Shown here one piece after another: positions 11,814-24,400 of a stretch of DNA of 64,000 nucleotides. Both the position numbers and the translations under genes were made by a program. The notes beneath the pieces are model-generated. The model saw only the letters and a program-made list of their open reading frames with translations, was not told the origin of the DNA and ran no database searches. The stretch comes from Pyrenophora tritici-repentis (taxonomy: Eukaryota; Ascomycota; Dothideomycetes; Pleosporales; Pleosporaceae), in the NCBI RefSeq assembly GCF_003171515.1, contig NC_089394.1, forward strand, positions 1,984,001 to 2,048,000. Reading direction: 5' to 3'. Each line of letters opens with the position of its first letter. Within the stretch, counting starts at the first letter, position 1.

Positions 11814-14800
11814 TGCGCTGTAAGTTACCCGAGTGACACTGTTGAACAACGCATACCAACAAACTTTGCAACAGCAGACTATTATAAGATGGCATCCCAA
11901 CCACCTCGAACATCAGGACCTGCTCAAAGCAGAGCGGTACCATATACTCCGCTCCTCATTACATCATTGATGATTGCACGTTCAAGAAACTCTACAGATG
12001 TGGGGTTGTACATTAGCCGAGGTCTGGAAGTTGTTATGATTGGTCGCTGAATGCAGATAGGGGTGTCTTCGCAATCACATGTTTAGTACCACCACATCGG
12101 GACAAATCACTCCGAGGTACGCCGGGTGTTAACGATGATGCTTTTGCGGCAGCAGAAAACGGGAAGCGAAATGAAGGCCATTTTGCGACGCTTGTAAAAG
12201 TTCAGGCAATAAAGGCGGAGGAATGCTGATGCGATGCTCCGGGGCTAAGGTTTATTGATATTTATCCCGAACAGAAATTCCGGGAACCCGGGTCAGTATG
12301 GTGCACTGAACAATGTGGATATTGAACAGTTTTAGGATCCAATGATTCGTGGCAGCATGGTCAAGTAGGTTCGATACTGAAAGTCAATCCGGGATTGAGA
12401 TGATCAGTGTCAGAGGTGGTGCTGATCGGGCCTCATCTGTCTCCAAAAGAGATTACACCAATTTAATCTCAAGTCTATAGCAGCCCCTATACGCTCACTT
12501 CCTGACAGCCTTGATCGCCCTTGACGCCCTTGTAAGCTTCGGGGTATCACTTGTTACCACGCCAAAGTGCACATATGATGTTAGTGACGAATAACAGAAG
12601 TAAAGTTTTTAGATTGTCAATGAGGATATAGAGCAGCTGCTGAGTGGTCCAAAGGACGAGAACAATAACATCGGAAAATTGGAGCAACGTACGGCAAGGG
12701 AGTGCGATAATAAGAAACTGGGAACACAAGAGAAGCGAGAGACTCGGTGGAGAGAACAAGCAAGGTGTGGCGTTCATGTCAAGCACAACGTTGCGGGGGC
12801 GTATGTGTTCGCTTTCAACGTCCGCACAGACGTCGGGGAACGAACGCATCAATGCTGAACATTTCTTTTCATATGCCGACAAACAGCACTCAGAGGTCAG
12901 TCTTCAATGTAGCACCAACCATTGTTTTGATAGGGTAATGTGTAACTGGAGTGTTCCGACATGTCGTATCAATATACCAAAGTATGGGGATAGACCCACG
13001 GCGTGATCCTGCCATCTCCGCCTTGACTTTGTTGCGTAAGATGTTCAGGAAGCCGCGCACCCGCTCCCTTGCAAACATTTGTTGCTTTCTTACACAAAAA
13101 ACTCCCCAAATCGTCTCGTGTGACATGAAGAAAAAGATTTTGAATATGCCATTCGTGGGATTGCTACGATCGACGCCGCTACTGTAGTTGCGTGCTGTCA
13201 CAGTCAGGTCCAACAAATGTGACATGGCAAGGCCTATCTCCAAGGAGGAATGCCGCGTCATGCTAGCGTGGGGGTTTCCTTGAGCTGCAACAGTGTGGTG
13301 GAGTATAGCAAAGGCGTATGAGGGTCAGCACGTCAGATGTCGATAGTGTGAGCAGCCACGGGCGAGTCGACCTAACGAGGGCGGTGAAGGACTGATATAT
13401 TTGCGTCGATCCAATTGTCGGACAAAGAGTCGTGGTTCAAGGTGGTTTGGGCAGGCACAGGGCGGGGGCTTGGCACAATCGGAGTGCACACCCAGACAGT
13501 CGCGTGTTCGATGATGCAGTTGGGCTCGATCTGTCGCAAATCGCGCGTGGCTTCCCAGGCCGTACAAGGTGTATCTTGCTTATGGGTTGCAGCGCTGACA
13601 TTGTGTAGCGAGGCACACACCTACAGTAAGATGTGGGCTAGCGTCGTCGCGTGGCGTACGGGCTGTAGTGGGCTTTCAAGGCCGATGAGGGCGGGTCTGG
13701 TGTTGACTGTGTCAGTACCACACGAGGCGTGGCGCAAATGGTCTACTAGATAGTAACTAGTAGGGTGAAAAGCAGCCAAATACGCACGGCGTCAAGTGCC
13801 GTGCCTGCCAATGCCCCGCAGTGTCGCCTTTTCGGGGCCCGGAACGGGGGCTACAGACGCAGGGAGGTTGTACTAAATTAAGCCAGGAAATTGTTCGCCT
13901 GAGAGAGGGGTTTCAGACCTGAATCTTCCAGTACGGCCGAAGGCGAAGGTTTGTGAGACAAGAGGGCAAAACAAAAGGCCATGGTGTACGACGACGGGCG
14001 CCCCAAGGCCCTCTCCAGGGTGCTCCTGGGACGTGCTGCACGTTGAGGCTCGGGCCGGTAAGGGCCGGAATTGTGACGTGGGCTGTCAAGCCTGACCCCG
14101 GGTCCGCGCACACGGTTGATCGACCAGGTAGCGGCCGAACGCATACAGTATCGAATTTTCCGCGCTCGGCTGCGGCAGGGCACGCTCGCTGACAAGGATG
14201 CTGCACCTCCTGGATGACCTCCGTGTTGGGTAGCCAAAGACCGTGCGTGGCCGGCTGCTGGGACGGTATCATGGTGTGCTCCAAGGCCATGTTCGCCCTT
14301 TGTATCTGGTGCTACGCGCGTGTGTGTCCGAGTCGGCGTGCTGCTACTTGACCCTGAGGAGGAAGACAACCGCCCTCCCTCATGAGACGATTGAGCGTCG
14401 TGTTGCCGAATACTACCGAATGTCCGTGCTTGGGCTTTCGAGTAGGTGTACGGCATGAAATTCGACAAGAAGAAGCTGACCTGGTACTGTCCGCACGCTC
14501 ACCACCAGGGCGATATGACACGAGAAGCACCATCTCGCATGACAAAGTAGAAAAACAACAGGCATGGGGAATTGCCCTTCTTACCTGAAGTGCTCCCTAC
14601 CAATGATATTCCTTCCAACATGACGCACAAGCATTTCAGCCACCGCCGGTTCCGATTCTCCAAGGCCCGAGCCCTGCGAGCACTGTCACAGTTCCTCACC
14701 TCAGCCTCTCCGAAAACAAAATCCCGCCAAGACTAGGCGGAAGCGGGTAGACCGCGGTGCCCTAAATTCTCTTGCTCCTCTTGCTTTCAGTGATTCCAGA

Positions 14801-14845
14801 TCCTGGCTTTCTTCAATTGTCGCTGTCACAGTTCGTCCGGTCACT
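11814..14845. other. Gene-poor region, no gene resolved
   Basis: Three kilobases with overlapping short ORFs on both strands (the longest are 196 codons at 13878-14468 on the minus strand and 123 codons at 12890-13261) but no family match, signal peptide or coherent exon chain. The first few hundred bases are the mannanase promoter. I see no transposon ends or tRNA-like structure. Confidence 0.5.
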
Positions 14846-15452
14846 ATGAGCATTCGGATAAATGCGACGGTCCAAGAGGCCCGAACAGCTGCAAACCACA
14901 GCCAGGAACAATGGGACCGATTCTACGTAAGTGCCCTCTGTTCGCAAGGGTATGCGTGGCTAAGGTGATTAGTTTATAACCAAAGACGAGGCCAGACAAC
15001 TGGCAGAAGCGCATCCAGACTGGAAGAGATGGATCCTCATCCCCGCCAACGAGAAAGAACAGATGCTCGAAAGAATCAATGCTCGTCTGCGAGCTGAAGG
15101 TATCCCGCCCGTCGAGATGATCATCCTGAAGTGGCGCGTGTCGCAGCTCCTGCGGGACATCCAGCGGAAATACGGTATGTGCAGACGTACCTTTTGCTGA
15201 GCAGCGTGGCCTGGTGGAATAGGCATGCGGACGCTCTACAAACGTACATTAGCTGATTTATCCGATTGCGCAGAAGCAGGCACCATGCTACAAGGAATGC
15301 CCGGTACGAGCTCAGGGTCAGGGTCGGGGTCGCCAATACAAGTTCAGACAACCCAGCCACCTTCGGATAGCAGCCTTCAGTCATCGAGCCCACAACGGTC
15401 GGAATATTCACCCAGCGAAATTCGCCCATACGACCCAATACGAGATGTGTAG
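14846..15452 (+). CDS. Small conserved-looking protein of unknown function (153 aa)
   Basis: Three exons: 14846-14926, 14973-15174 and 15274-15452 (462 nt), with donors GTAAGT and GTATGT and acceptors TAG and CAG; phases match exactly. The protein starts MSIRINATVQEART and continues with an alpha-helical, charged middle (DEARQLAEAHPDWKRW, EKEQMLERINARLRAEG, ILKWRVSQLLRDIQRKY). It ends in a Ser/Gln/Pro-rich tail. It has no signal peptide or membrane span, so it is probably nuclear or cytosolic. I do not recognise the family; the helical part could be a small protein-protein or DNA-binding module. It stands alone in a gene-poor stretch. Confidence 0.75.
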
Positions 15453-18400
15453 ACGCCTAAGAAACCCGGGGGGATTTTTGTGTTTTTAACAGCGCGCGCT
15501 CCAAGATCGAGAGAGGAACTCGCGACTAATAACGGTATTCGATCCTGATACCTGAGTGTACATGACATAGTGTGGTCAAAGAGACGGAGCAAGCATGCAA
15601 CCTATCTTACGGCAGGAGAGACTGTCATAAGGCTTGCCGAGCTGTTCTTCGTGCTACCATAACAGAAGGCTTCGGGAAATCCAGCGGTCATAAATGTCAA
15701 GCCGAGAGAGGCCACTCATGCAGCTGCAGAGTTCGAAGCGGTGACACCGAGCGGGGCCGGCGTTATGTTGTGTATAAAAGCTTGGTACGTAGCCGAGGCA
15801 GTGCTTCGTATGTGCGCTTCCTAACCCAGCTCTTGCATATTTTCGATTTCTTTCGCTGTTATCATGTACCTAGGATTTCCTCAAACGTCTCAATTACCCG
15901 ATGAAGGCTGCCTATTGGTGGATAGTACGCAGCGTGCATCTGTTGCTTGGCATGGTTGCTTTTCACTCCCGGTGCATTGTGCATTTGGTCCATTCTCGAA
16001 AGAGCCGGAAATACCTGTGGCTAGACGCTATGTCGCATATTCTCCGATGCCATTTCACACGTGTCTCTTAATCCAGTCTTCTCACTTCTCTCATAAACTA
16101 AGAGGGTGTTTCCAAGTCATAGAAAGCTTTCACACAATGTGTTGTATACTGAACTGCTCCGCGGATACGGGTTGCATACGATGCTAATAACTCAGCATGC
16201 TAGTTGTGTACGTGTGTGGGTCGCGACAGCATGGCAAGGTAAGCGTCGTTGGCCACACAGACGCGGTACGTGGACTCGGCGCGAGCTTATATGACGCAAC
16301 ATGGAGCTGGATACGGGGCGGCGTCATCGATGGGGAACTCGACCGGTCGGGAGTGTTTCGAGATTCCTGCTGTCTACTGAGCCATTCATGGTGTTGGGAG
16401 ACGAAATTTCTCTCGGGAAACAGACAGCCAACGCTCGCTTGGCAAGGAGTAGGAGTGGATGAGTTGTTGCCACACGGGCATCAAGCCATGTTCGTGAGAG
16501 CACCCTGTGCATTTGCATCGTGGACGGCCATGCTAGGTGACTGTTGTCGTCCTGTGGGCGCAGAGAATTGGGCAGGAACCTCCGGACATGCGGTATACTG
16601 CCCTGTGTGCGTCCACGGGGACGGCGCCAAGGCTATGGGCCTTCAGGAAGCTCACTATGTCGAACGTCGATGCCGTAGAGGACGAGGGAATGACGACGAG
16701 CGTGAAGTTGCGAGCAGCTTGAGGACGGACGTGACTGCCTCCTCCAGAGTATGGTACCCTAGCAACTAGTACTCCCCTCATCCATGTCATAGCTTAAGGG
16801 CAGCCACAACCGCACCCTCTACCTAATCTTCCAACTCTTTGTACACAGCAACGTCCCCTGGCGTCTACTACTACTACTACTACTACTACGCGTCGCCCTA
16901 CAGAACTGGTTGCGATATCTTTTCAGCATTCTCGTGTAGTGTGGCAGCACGCAGGGTAAGCCGCGCCACAGTTGCCGCCAGTGTATCCAATCTGCCGCAC
17001 TGGGTCTATCAGCAGCCTCTTCCCTGTAGCTGTTCCACCTGCTCGACTTGTTGTCGCTTCGCTAAGAAGACAAGCCTCGAATTGGCCGCCGAAAATTCTC
17101 TCTCAAAGAGTGCATCCATTCGAAAAGTATCTTCAGCAGCGGCATAAAGACGACTCTACTGCTTACAAGGAGACTTTGCAGACAGCCGTTCCTTAGCATC
17201 ATGCCGGAGAGCCGTGACGCTCTATAGTGATGCGCGGCTGGTGCAGAAAGTCCTGTTCCTTGACGTTCACTCTGGTGAGCTGTTCACGCACGAGGCCCCA
17301 CAGGGAACGAGCACTAGCCGCTGGCGGACAGCTGCTCGTCGCGGATAACACAACAGCAACTGCCCGACTGCAGGAGCAATACGCGGCATAGTCTTGCGAG
17401 CATGTCCTGGACTGCGTGTCCGTTGCTTTGGAGCGAACGTCCGGACTCGTCAAGGCCCAAGGAGGCGTCGCTGCCCAGGAGGCGATGCTGACTGTCTTCA
17501 CACAAGGCATTTGCGCACATTGGCAGTAAGTAAGGCTCGCCAACTCATCATTCACATCTTGTGGGCCTCCCCACAGAGGCACAGTCAATCGGCATGACAG
17601 ACTCGCGCCGAACGCGCCCTTTACCTCCATGGTAACTTCGAGCCGGACCGTCCAGTAACCGAGCCACGAAGCGGACCTATGTTCGCCACACAAAAGCCAT
17701 ACACGATCGACGAGTATCCACTGTCCACGTCTTCCGATACCGCTACATGCCTCTTCGAACGGCGATACCCGTCCTGCATCGCAACCGCGCGAAGCTCCCC
17801 GGCCGCCCGGCTTCGACCCGCAATACGGTTGATATACATGTCCTAAATTCACGGTCTGTCGGTGCCCTTAACAGAGGGCTGTAGCCTGACTATCGAACAT
17901 GAGCATGTGTCTGATTGCTGCCATCCGTCTGGAGCTCCAGGTGTCTCTTGACCCATAACCTGCTGGCGAATCTGAAAACGCACTCACCCGTGAGGCGCGA
18001 CATTACACAACAGGGGTTGCGAGCTTTCACAACCATAATAGCTTTGTAGTTACTTGATAGCACATTAGGGCAAAGGGTAGTATGAATTGACGTCCGCTTG
18101 TCGTCTGCTTGCGGCACAGGAATGACGCATAGAAGCTACTGTCATTCCTTGTACATACCGGTCCATCGTACCAAAAATTCCTTTTACCATTTCTGACATT
18201 CAACAGGGCGTTTACGCGGCTCCTGACGTCTCCTTAGGCCTTGGTAGGGTCTCTGGCCCGACCTTTAGCGTGAATTATACTAAGCGGTGGTCACCATCGC
18301 TATGTATGCATGCTTCGCTTATTCCTACACTCACACAATAACATGTTATGACTTCAGCGATGTATCGATTGAAGCTTGGCACCAAACTACGTTCGTTGGG

Positions 18401-18687
18401 TTGAGAAGATTCGCATTCAAGCACTTGTATATGGGGAAAAGAAGGAATTGGACGCTGAAGAGCCTTCACAATATTGATTTGAGAATGCTCTAATCTTTTT
18501 TTTACATGTTGAATCATCCAGGTCCAAGTTTGAACATGGTTTCGGTGAGGGTGGACAAAGCGTCCTGGTATCTTTGATATCATTACCAGCCAATGTAGCC
18601 ATCCTGAGACCCCAACGATTTCTCCCATGCCGATCATACATGTTTATCATAATTCGTGTCTCTCTTGAATCTCCCGTCAATACCGAA
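15453..18687. other. Gene-poor region with possible decayed coding sequence
   Basis: About 3.2 kb without a resolvable gene. Around 17160-17640 several plus-strand reading frames look coding (ARLVQKVLFLDVHSGELF, then LLVADNTTATARLQEQY and AQGGVAAQEAMLTVF) but change frame and contain an in-frame TAG at 17389-17391. This may be a relic. Long ORFs at 16197-16769 (+) and 17199-17852 (-) have no recognisable family. A trinucleotide microsatellite lies at 16865-16892. Confidence 0.4.
16865..16892 (+). repeat. (CTA)n microsatellite, about 9.3 copies
   Basis: An uninterrupted run of CTA units, 28 bp long, in the gene-poor stretch. It would read as a poly-tyrosine tract in one frame, but the surrounding ORF has no other support as coding sequence. 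Confidence 0.95.
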
Positions 18688-19553
18688 TCAGCCCTGCATA
18701 CCGAAACCAGGTTCAATTCCGGCCTGCTTCAGCGCCTTGGCTTTCCGTGAATCTACCTCCTTCTTCTCCGCTTTTTGTGATGCGGCCAAGGATCTGACTT
18801 GGTCTTCTTCTGCGAACTTTGCGCCCTTGGGGTACTCTTCGCGGTCGAGATCAACTGTGGCGCATATGGTGACATTCTCGCCTCGTATGGTCATGACGCC
18901 AGGGAGCTTGACATCGTTTATCAGCCAGCGTGGAATAGAGGGGTCAGACGAGGGTTGGGCGTCGGGGTTGCGGGCTGCTATTCGCTCGTAGCACTCTGTG
19001 AGGACAAGGTTGGCTAGAGCATGTCAGTGGAAATATATGATGCAGGTGGGGGGATGGCAAATACCAAATTGGTCGTATGAGCGCAGTATGCCGATGTACT
19101 CTTTCTCGTCGCGAAGTAATACATCAACCTTTTCTACACCATGTCAACTCATACTCCCCGAGCATACCAAGGGGGAGTCCATACTGTCCACCATATCCAA
19201 GAGCATTGCCGATGTCAGGAAGGCTTGCGGTGGGAGATCGACGGGTAGTATAGGCTGCGGTGCCATCCCTCTGGCTCCACCGAGCACATTGGGACCATGT
19301 TGTGGTGGTGGTGTGGCACTGTATACACCTTCATACCCTAAATGCAATGTCAGCATTGCGCCACGATGCATCCTACATGGTGGTTGACCCTACCCATAGA
19401 CGGCGACGGGCCTCGGGGAGGTTCTTGGACCTGGGCTTGTAGTTGGCCGGGTGCTTGCATGGAGCGCTGGAGCATGGCATTGAAGTCCGGGGCCATATTC
19501 GGGGCACCTCCAGCCGTCGCGGGGCCTCTGGGCGGGTGTTGATTGAAGGCCAT
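18688..19553 (-). CDS. LSM1: U6 snRNA-associated Sm-like protein LSm1
   Basis: LSm1 is the signature subunit of the cytoplasmic LSm1-7 ring, which binds oligoadenylated mRNA 3' ends with Pat1 and activates decapping in P-bodies. Four exons on the minus strand: 19553-19394, 19337-19185, 19133-19065 and 19013-18688 (235 aa). A Gln/Pro-rich N-terminal extension of about 90 residues precedes the Sm fold. Sm1 reads LLDMVDKKVDVLLRDEKEY and continues IGILRSYDQFANLVL; Sm2 is near GVMTIRGENVTICATVDLD. A lysine-rich C-terminal extension typical of LSm1 follows. The exon 2 donor was placed at ACA|GTATGG because the more downstream GTATGC loses frame. It is divergent from the SDR at 20177. Confidence 0.93.
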
Positions 19554-20176
19554 TGTGTGTGACTCGTCGATCTGGCGGGTGCGGACTGTGAAGTTTGTTT
19601 AGCGATTGCGAGAGGGCGCCGAGTAGAGAGCTATCATGGCGAGGCAACAGGGCGGCGCATGTAGATTTGGTGCCTTCACTTGGCTCTCACGGCGTTGAAG
19701 CAACCCGAAATCGCCAATCGCTCGCGTATGCCAAGACCGCGCTAGTCATGATCCTGCTATCTTGAGTCTGCCTGCCAGCTTCGAGTGAACTTGTACTTTT
19801 GAATTTGAAATCCGACAGTTCTACAAGTCTGCAATGATCCAACAAGAAAGACCTGTGACATGTCTGGGAACTTGAACTCAATTTGCGGCCGAATCCGTGC
19901 AGAACATATCGACGTACACAAGGTGGTGCGCAACCCAAAGCTTGAGCACATACGGGCAGCCTATATCCTCCACCACTACAAGACTGGAAGATATGCGTTC
20001 CAAGGGTAGCGCATGGGTATTCTACTGTTAGTACACTCCTGTCTTGCAATTGAAGGCTGGGTTGTGAGAGCGGACGAATCGGAGTCGAGTTACGCCGCAA
20101 GATAGGTACAACATTGAGCTCCACCCACGTTACCCATCGCCTTCGGTTTTGACACGGTATCTTCATTGGGGCTACT
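19554..20176. promoter_or_regulatory. Divergent intergenic region between LSM1 and an SDR gene
   Basis: A 623-bp region separating two start codons on opposite strands, so both promoters must lie here. ORFs inside it (for example 19687-20217 on the minus strand) overlap both transcription units and look like chance frames. I see no strong TATA element close to either ATG. Confidence 0.5.
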
Positions 20177-21205
20177 ATGGCTGGTCTATTCAAGGTGTTC
20201 AAAAACAAGTGGATCACTCCGCCAAAGGAAGTCCACGAGGACTATAGTGGGAGAAACATCATCGTTACAGGAGCAACATCCGGCGTTGGCAAAGAAGCAG
20301 TCTTCAAATTTGCGAAACTGGGTGCTGCAAAAGTCATCATTGCGGCGCGAGATGTAAAGAAAGGAGAGCTGACCAAGGCTTCTGTTGAAGCCAGGCTGGG
20401 CCGGAAGGGTCAGCTGCAGGTGTGGGAGCTGGATATGATGTCCTACGACAGCGTTGAAGCATTCGCCAGGCGTGCGACCGATCTCGACCACATCGACATC
20501 GCTATTCTCAATGCTGGCGCTCGTCGAGCCCGATACAACCAGTCGGTACATGGCTGGGAAGAAGATTTACAGGTCAACACCCTGTCTACAACGCTGCTGG
20601 CCATTCTGCTTTTACCGAAGTTGAAACAGTCCAAACAACATACTGGTATCATTCCAGTGCTTGAGTTTGTCAACTCTGGTCTTCATCAAAATGCTATTGT
20701 CGCCCCAGAAGTCCGCCAAGAGCCTAATCTGCTCAATTACTTCAACCAGGAAGAGAAACACAAAGAGGGCAGCCAGTACAAGTTCTCCAAACTCTTCCTC
20801 ATGTATGCAGCGAACAAGCTTGCTGAGGAGACATGGTCTGGCGACGTCATCATAACCAGCATATGTCCAGGAATGGTCAACAGCGACTTGGGACGGGATC
20901 ATTTCTTCCCTGGCGTACATATTCTAGCCTTCTTTCTTATTTTCCTGTTTATGCGGTCGGTGTCGCAGGGGGCGAATATGGTATTGAGTGGAACGACACA
21001 GGGGGAGAGAGCGCACGGGAGGTTTTGGCAACACGACAGAATCCAACCCACTCCACCGAGTCTTGCAGGGCCGGACATGAGAGAGGTTGGCATGAGGATA
21101 TGGCAGGAGATTATTGATGCGTTGGAGAAGGATGTTCCGGGTATCAGGACAGCGGTGGACATGGCATTGTCGAAGCCACGTACACCCACCACAGGTTCTG
21201 TGTGA
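20177..21205 (+). CDS. Short-chain dehydrogenase/reductase (342 aa)
   Basis: An NAD(P)-dependent oxidoreductase with a Rossmann fold. The cofactor motif TGATSGVGK is at residues 31-39, the structural NAGA motif at about 112-115, and a YKFSK segment supplies the catalytic Tyr-x-x-x-Lys. A hydrophobic span near residues 254-268 (HILAFFLIFLFMRSV) suggests membrane association, as in retinol-dehydrogenase-like fungal SDRs. It is a single exon starting at ATG 20177. The substrate cannot be told from sequence. It is divergently paired with LSM1 and lies 292 bp upstream of the APP1-like gene on the same strand. Confidence 0.93.
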   Translation: MAGLFKVFKNKWITPPKEVHEDYSGRNIIVTGATSGVGKEAVFKFAKLGAAKVIIAARDVKKGELTKASVEARLGRKGQLQVWELDMMSYDSVEAFARRATDLDHIDIAILNAGARRARYNQSVHGWEEDLQVNTLSTTLLAILLLPKLKQSKQHTGIIPVLEFVNSGLHQNAIVAPEVRQEPNLLNYFNQEEKHKEGSQYKFSKLFLMYAANKLAEETWSGDVIITSICPGMVNSDLGRDHFFPGVHILAFFLIFLFMRSVSQGANMVLSGTTQGERAHGRFWQHDRIQPTPPSLAGPDMREVGMRIWQEIIDALEKDVPGIRTAVDMALSKPRTPTTGSV

Positions 21206-21497
21206 GGTGGCACACAAATGTAAACTTGCTTATGGTCTGGGCAATACCCATCACACTATCTAAAAGTACTATTGCCATGGGTGCCCGTGGTGAATTGGCA
21301 GCAGTGACGCTGGGTGTGGCTGCGTGGCTCAGCACGCGACTGGTGCATGGAAGCTCCGTGCACTGATGGCAGATGACGTAGGCTAGGCTAGGCTTACCTA
21401 CGCATCAGCCGTGGCTAGAACATCGGCCTCGTGTTTGCAGCCTTACACGCATTAACCTTGGATCAATTGAGACAGCTGCGGCCGCTTCGTCGGCTGG

Positions 21498-24400
21498 ATG
21501 CCCAAATTGCCTTTTCGCCGCAAGCCGTCCGCCCACGGCCCTGGAGCGCTTCTCCGCTTCCTTTTTCCCCGGACGCGAGCACGCGCGCGCTTTCACATCG
21601 ACAAACTTCGCCACGACACGCTCCCCTTGCTCAAGCACCGGGCCCAGTCACGTATATACACATATATCCTTCATCGACAGGCCCTTAAGCTAAAGGGAAA
21701 GCAAAGCATTGCCCAGCGCCTGCGGGGCTACACTCGGAAACTAGGTGGTACCAGTTACCTTGAAGATGCGGCAAGAGCACGGCGGCAGCAGATAGCCAAG
21801 CGTACGGGAAAGAAAGAATTGGACGAGACAGCCATGACATACCAAGAGAGCTATGAGACACGGGAGCCGGGGTCCCGCAGGAGGAAGCTGGCCGGCTATC
21901 TCAAGGCTGCGAACGAGATCCGTCAGACGTATACGTCGCAATACACATCCAACTGGAGCAGCAAGGAAGCACAGTATGACTGCGACGACGACACCCCGGG
22001 TGCCTTTCCCGACGCGGCAATCGTTAGGAGCGGCCGTGAGGAGATGATCTTGTTCCCCAGCTATGCCCGGAGACATGTCAAGAGGAAACCCGAAGCACAG
22101 CCGGGGACCGTACAGGACGTCGGAGGCCAAGGACGCGATTCGCGGGACTCGACCGGTGCAGGCGACGCCGAATTCTGGAAGCAACAGTGGAACAATTATG
22201 AGGATGACAATGCAGTTGTGGACGTCGACGTCCGTGGGTGGATATACTCGCCGCACAAGGGGCAGATGTCGAGGAAACAGAGGTTATTCATCGGTCTCGC
22301 ACGCCAACTTGTCGGCGTACAAGCACCACCTTCATCTTTGAGCTCATCTGCCAATAGCAGCCGTAACACCAGCCCCCAACGTCATGGTATCCGCGAGCGA
22401 ACCCACATGCGTGACGCCCAACACGACGAAGCCATCGCGGCTAGAGAAGCCGAAGAGATCCTACGCAAGGGCGAGAGGGAGGCGAGAGCGGCTGCACGTG
22501 GCGCCTACAGCGAGAGACCTGCGCAAGACAACGATGATACCCAACTATACCGAACAGAGAGCGGGAACAATATGCGGCCCAATAACGTCAGGGCCCATCA
22601 ACTAGCTCACAGGACGTCGAAAGACTCCATGCAGAGCGATGATGACATCAAGCCACTTCAGAAGCGCGCATCCTGGAATCAACCGTCTGACATGAGTCCA
22701 GCGGAACTTGCAGAAGCCAACGCTCGGCTGATGGCTAGGTTGCGACACTTCCTGGCAATACCCATGGCCAATACACCCATCAGTGTCTTTCTCTATAACG
22801 AGGACATCTCGAAACAAAGGACCGTGTATACTGATGCCGCCGGTCACTTCAGCGTGAGCGTGGCTTTGGACTTTGTTCCCACCCATGTTCGCATTTTGGC
22901 ATCAGACAAGCTCTCGGCAACAGAGGAAGTCATTATTACAGCATCACAAGGCATCAGCGTCATCAGTGATATCGACGACACAATAAAACACTCGGCCATT
23001 GGTAGCGGTGCCCGCGAAATCTTCCGCAACGTCTTCATTCGTGATCTCGTCGACCTCACCATTGACGGTGTCCGAGAATGGTACAACAGGATGGCGGAGA
23101 TGGGTGTCAAGTTTCACTACGTCTCGAATTCACCCTGGCAGTTGTATCCAGTCATCTCCAAATACTTTTCGCTAGCTGGGTTGCCACTAGGCTCGTTTCA
23201 TCTGAAGCAGTACAGTGGTATGCTTCAAGGCATCTTCGAGCCTGTTGCAGAGAGAAAAAAGGTCACTCTTGACAAGATTGCACGAGACTTCCCGGAGCGT
23301 AATTTCATCTTGATTGGAGATAGTGGAGAGGCCGATTTGGAGGTTTACACAGACTTTGTCCTCGAGAACCCTGGGCGAGTTGTTGCTGTTTTCATTCGCG
23401 ACGTTACCACGCCAAAAAGTCCCAGCTTTTTCGATCCCTCGACCGGCTTTACACCAAACAAGCGCTTCTCAACGTCGTCTTCACCACAACGCACCGGAGG
23501 TGAAAACTCAAATCCGTCAAGTAAGGCCCGACCGCCGTCTGAAGAGACGGACCCTGAGCTCAAAGCTGCAATTGCGGCTTCGTTACGTGATATGAATTCG
23601 GATAACACTACGCGCTCGGATTCAATGTTTCCCCAATTCGACCGAGAGCAAAGACCAAGACTTTCGGAAAGGAAAATCTCCCCCAAAAGTGGTTCTCAGC
23701 ATGGTTCTTCCAAACTCATAGATTTATCATCTGAAGACGAGTTCGATGAATCGCCTATGCTGAGGCGATTCAATACCGATACCCAGGCTGATAACGAGAG
23801 GCATCGTGCCTCGGTCGCATCCGCTGCCAGTACGAAGTCTGTTCCTCCACCTCCCAAAAAACCCGTCGCCTTACGGAGCCCGTCAAGCGACGCTACATCT
23901 CTCAATACGCTATCCTCTACCAAGCCGCAGCCACCTAAACCTCGAAAACCTTCAAATATTGTCAATCAACCAAGTCCGCTTGCACAACAAGAAAGCGCTC
24001 CAAGAAACCCAGGTTCATCTACATGGCCAAGGCCTCCCGTTGGTCCCAAACCAGCCATGAGCTACCAGAGTCAGGCACCAGAAGACCAACAGTCATACGC
24101 TGGCATGGCCCGCGATAAGCTGTGGTCTGTCTACAATAATATGCCTGCATTGAGGTCAACAGAGGAACCTAGCTTTAATGCATCTACCTTGGAAGTCTCG
24201 GGCGTCCGAAAAGCCCCACCTCCGCCCCCACCCCGCCGTGGAAACCGCGACACGGCTGCGAGTGCAGCTTCCTACATGGGGTCCAAAGCATCATCAGCAT
24301 GGCAGCACGCACCCTCAATGCCCTATACCAGCCGTCCACAGATTGCTTCTGCGCAAACATCACAGCCATTCTCTACTGCAACACCGCGCCAAGGCATCAA

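Noticed and set aside
13878..14468. 196-codon minus-strand ORF, Ser/Arg/His-rich
   Set aside because: Low-complexity composition expected of a chance frame in GC-rich DNA; other overlapping frames are almost as long.
16839..17147. ORF containing a poly-Tyr run from the CTA microsatellite
   Set aside because: The tract is a simple repeat and the rest of the ORF has no coding support.
17199..17852. 217-codon minus-strand ORF
   Set aside because: Cys/Trp-rich without pattern and opposite plus-strand frames that look more coding; no family match.
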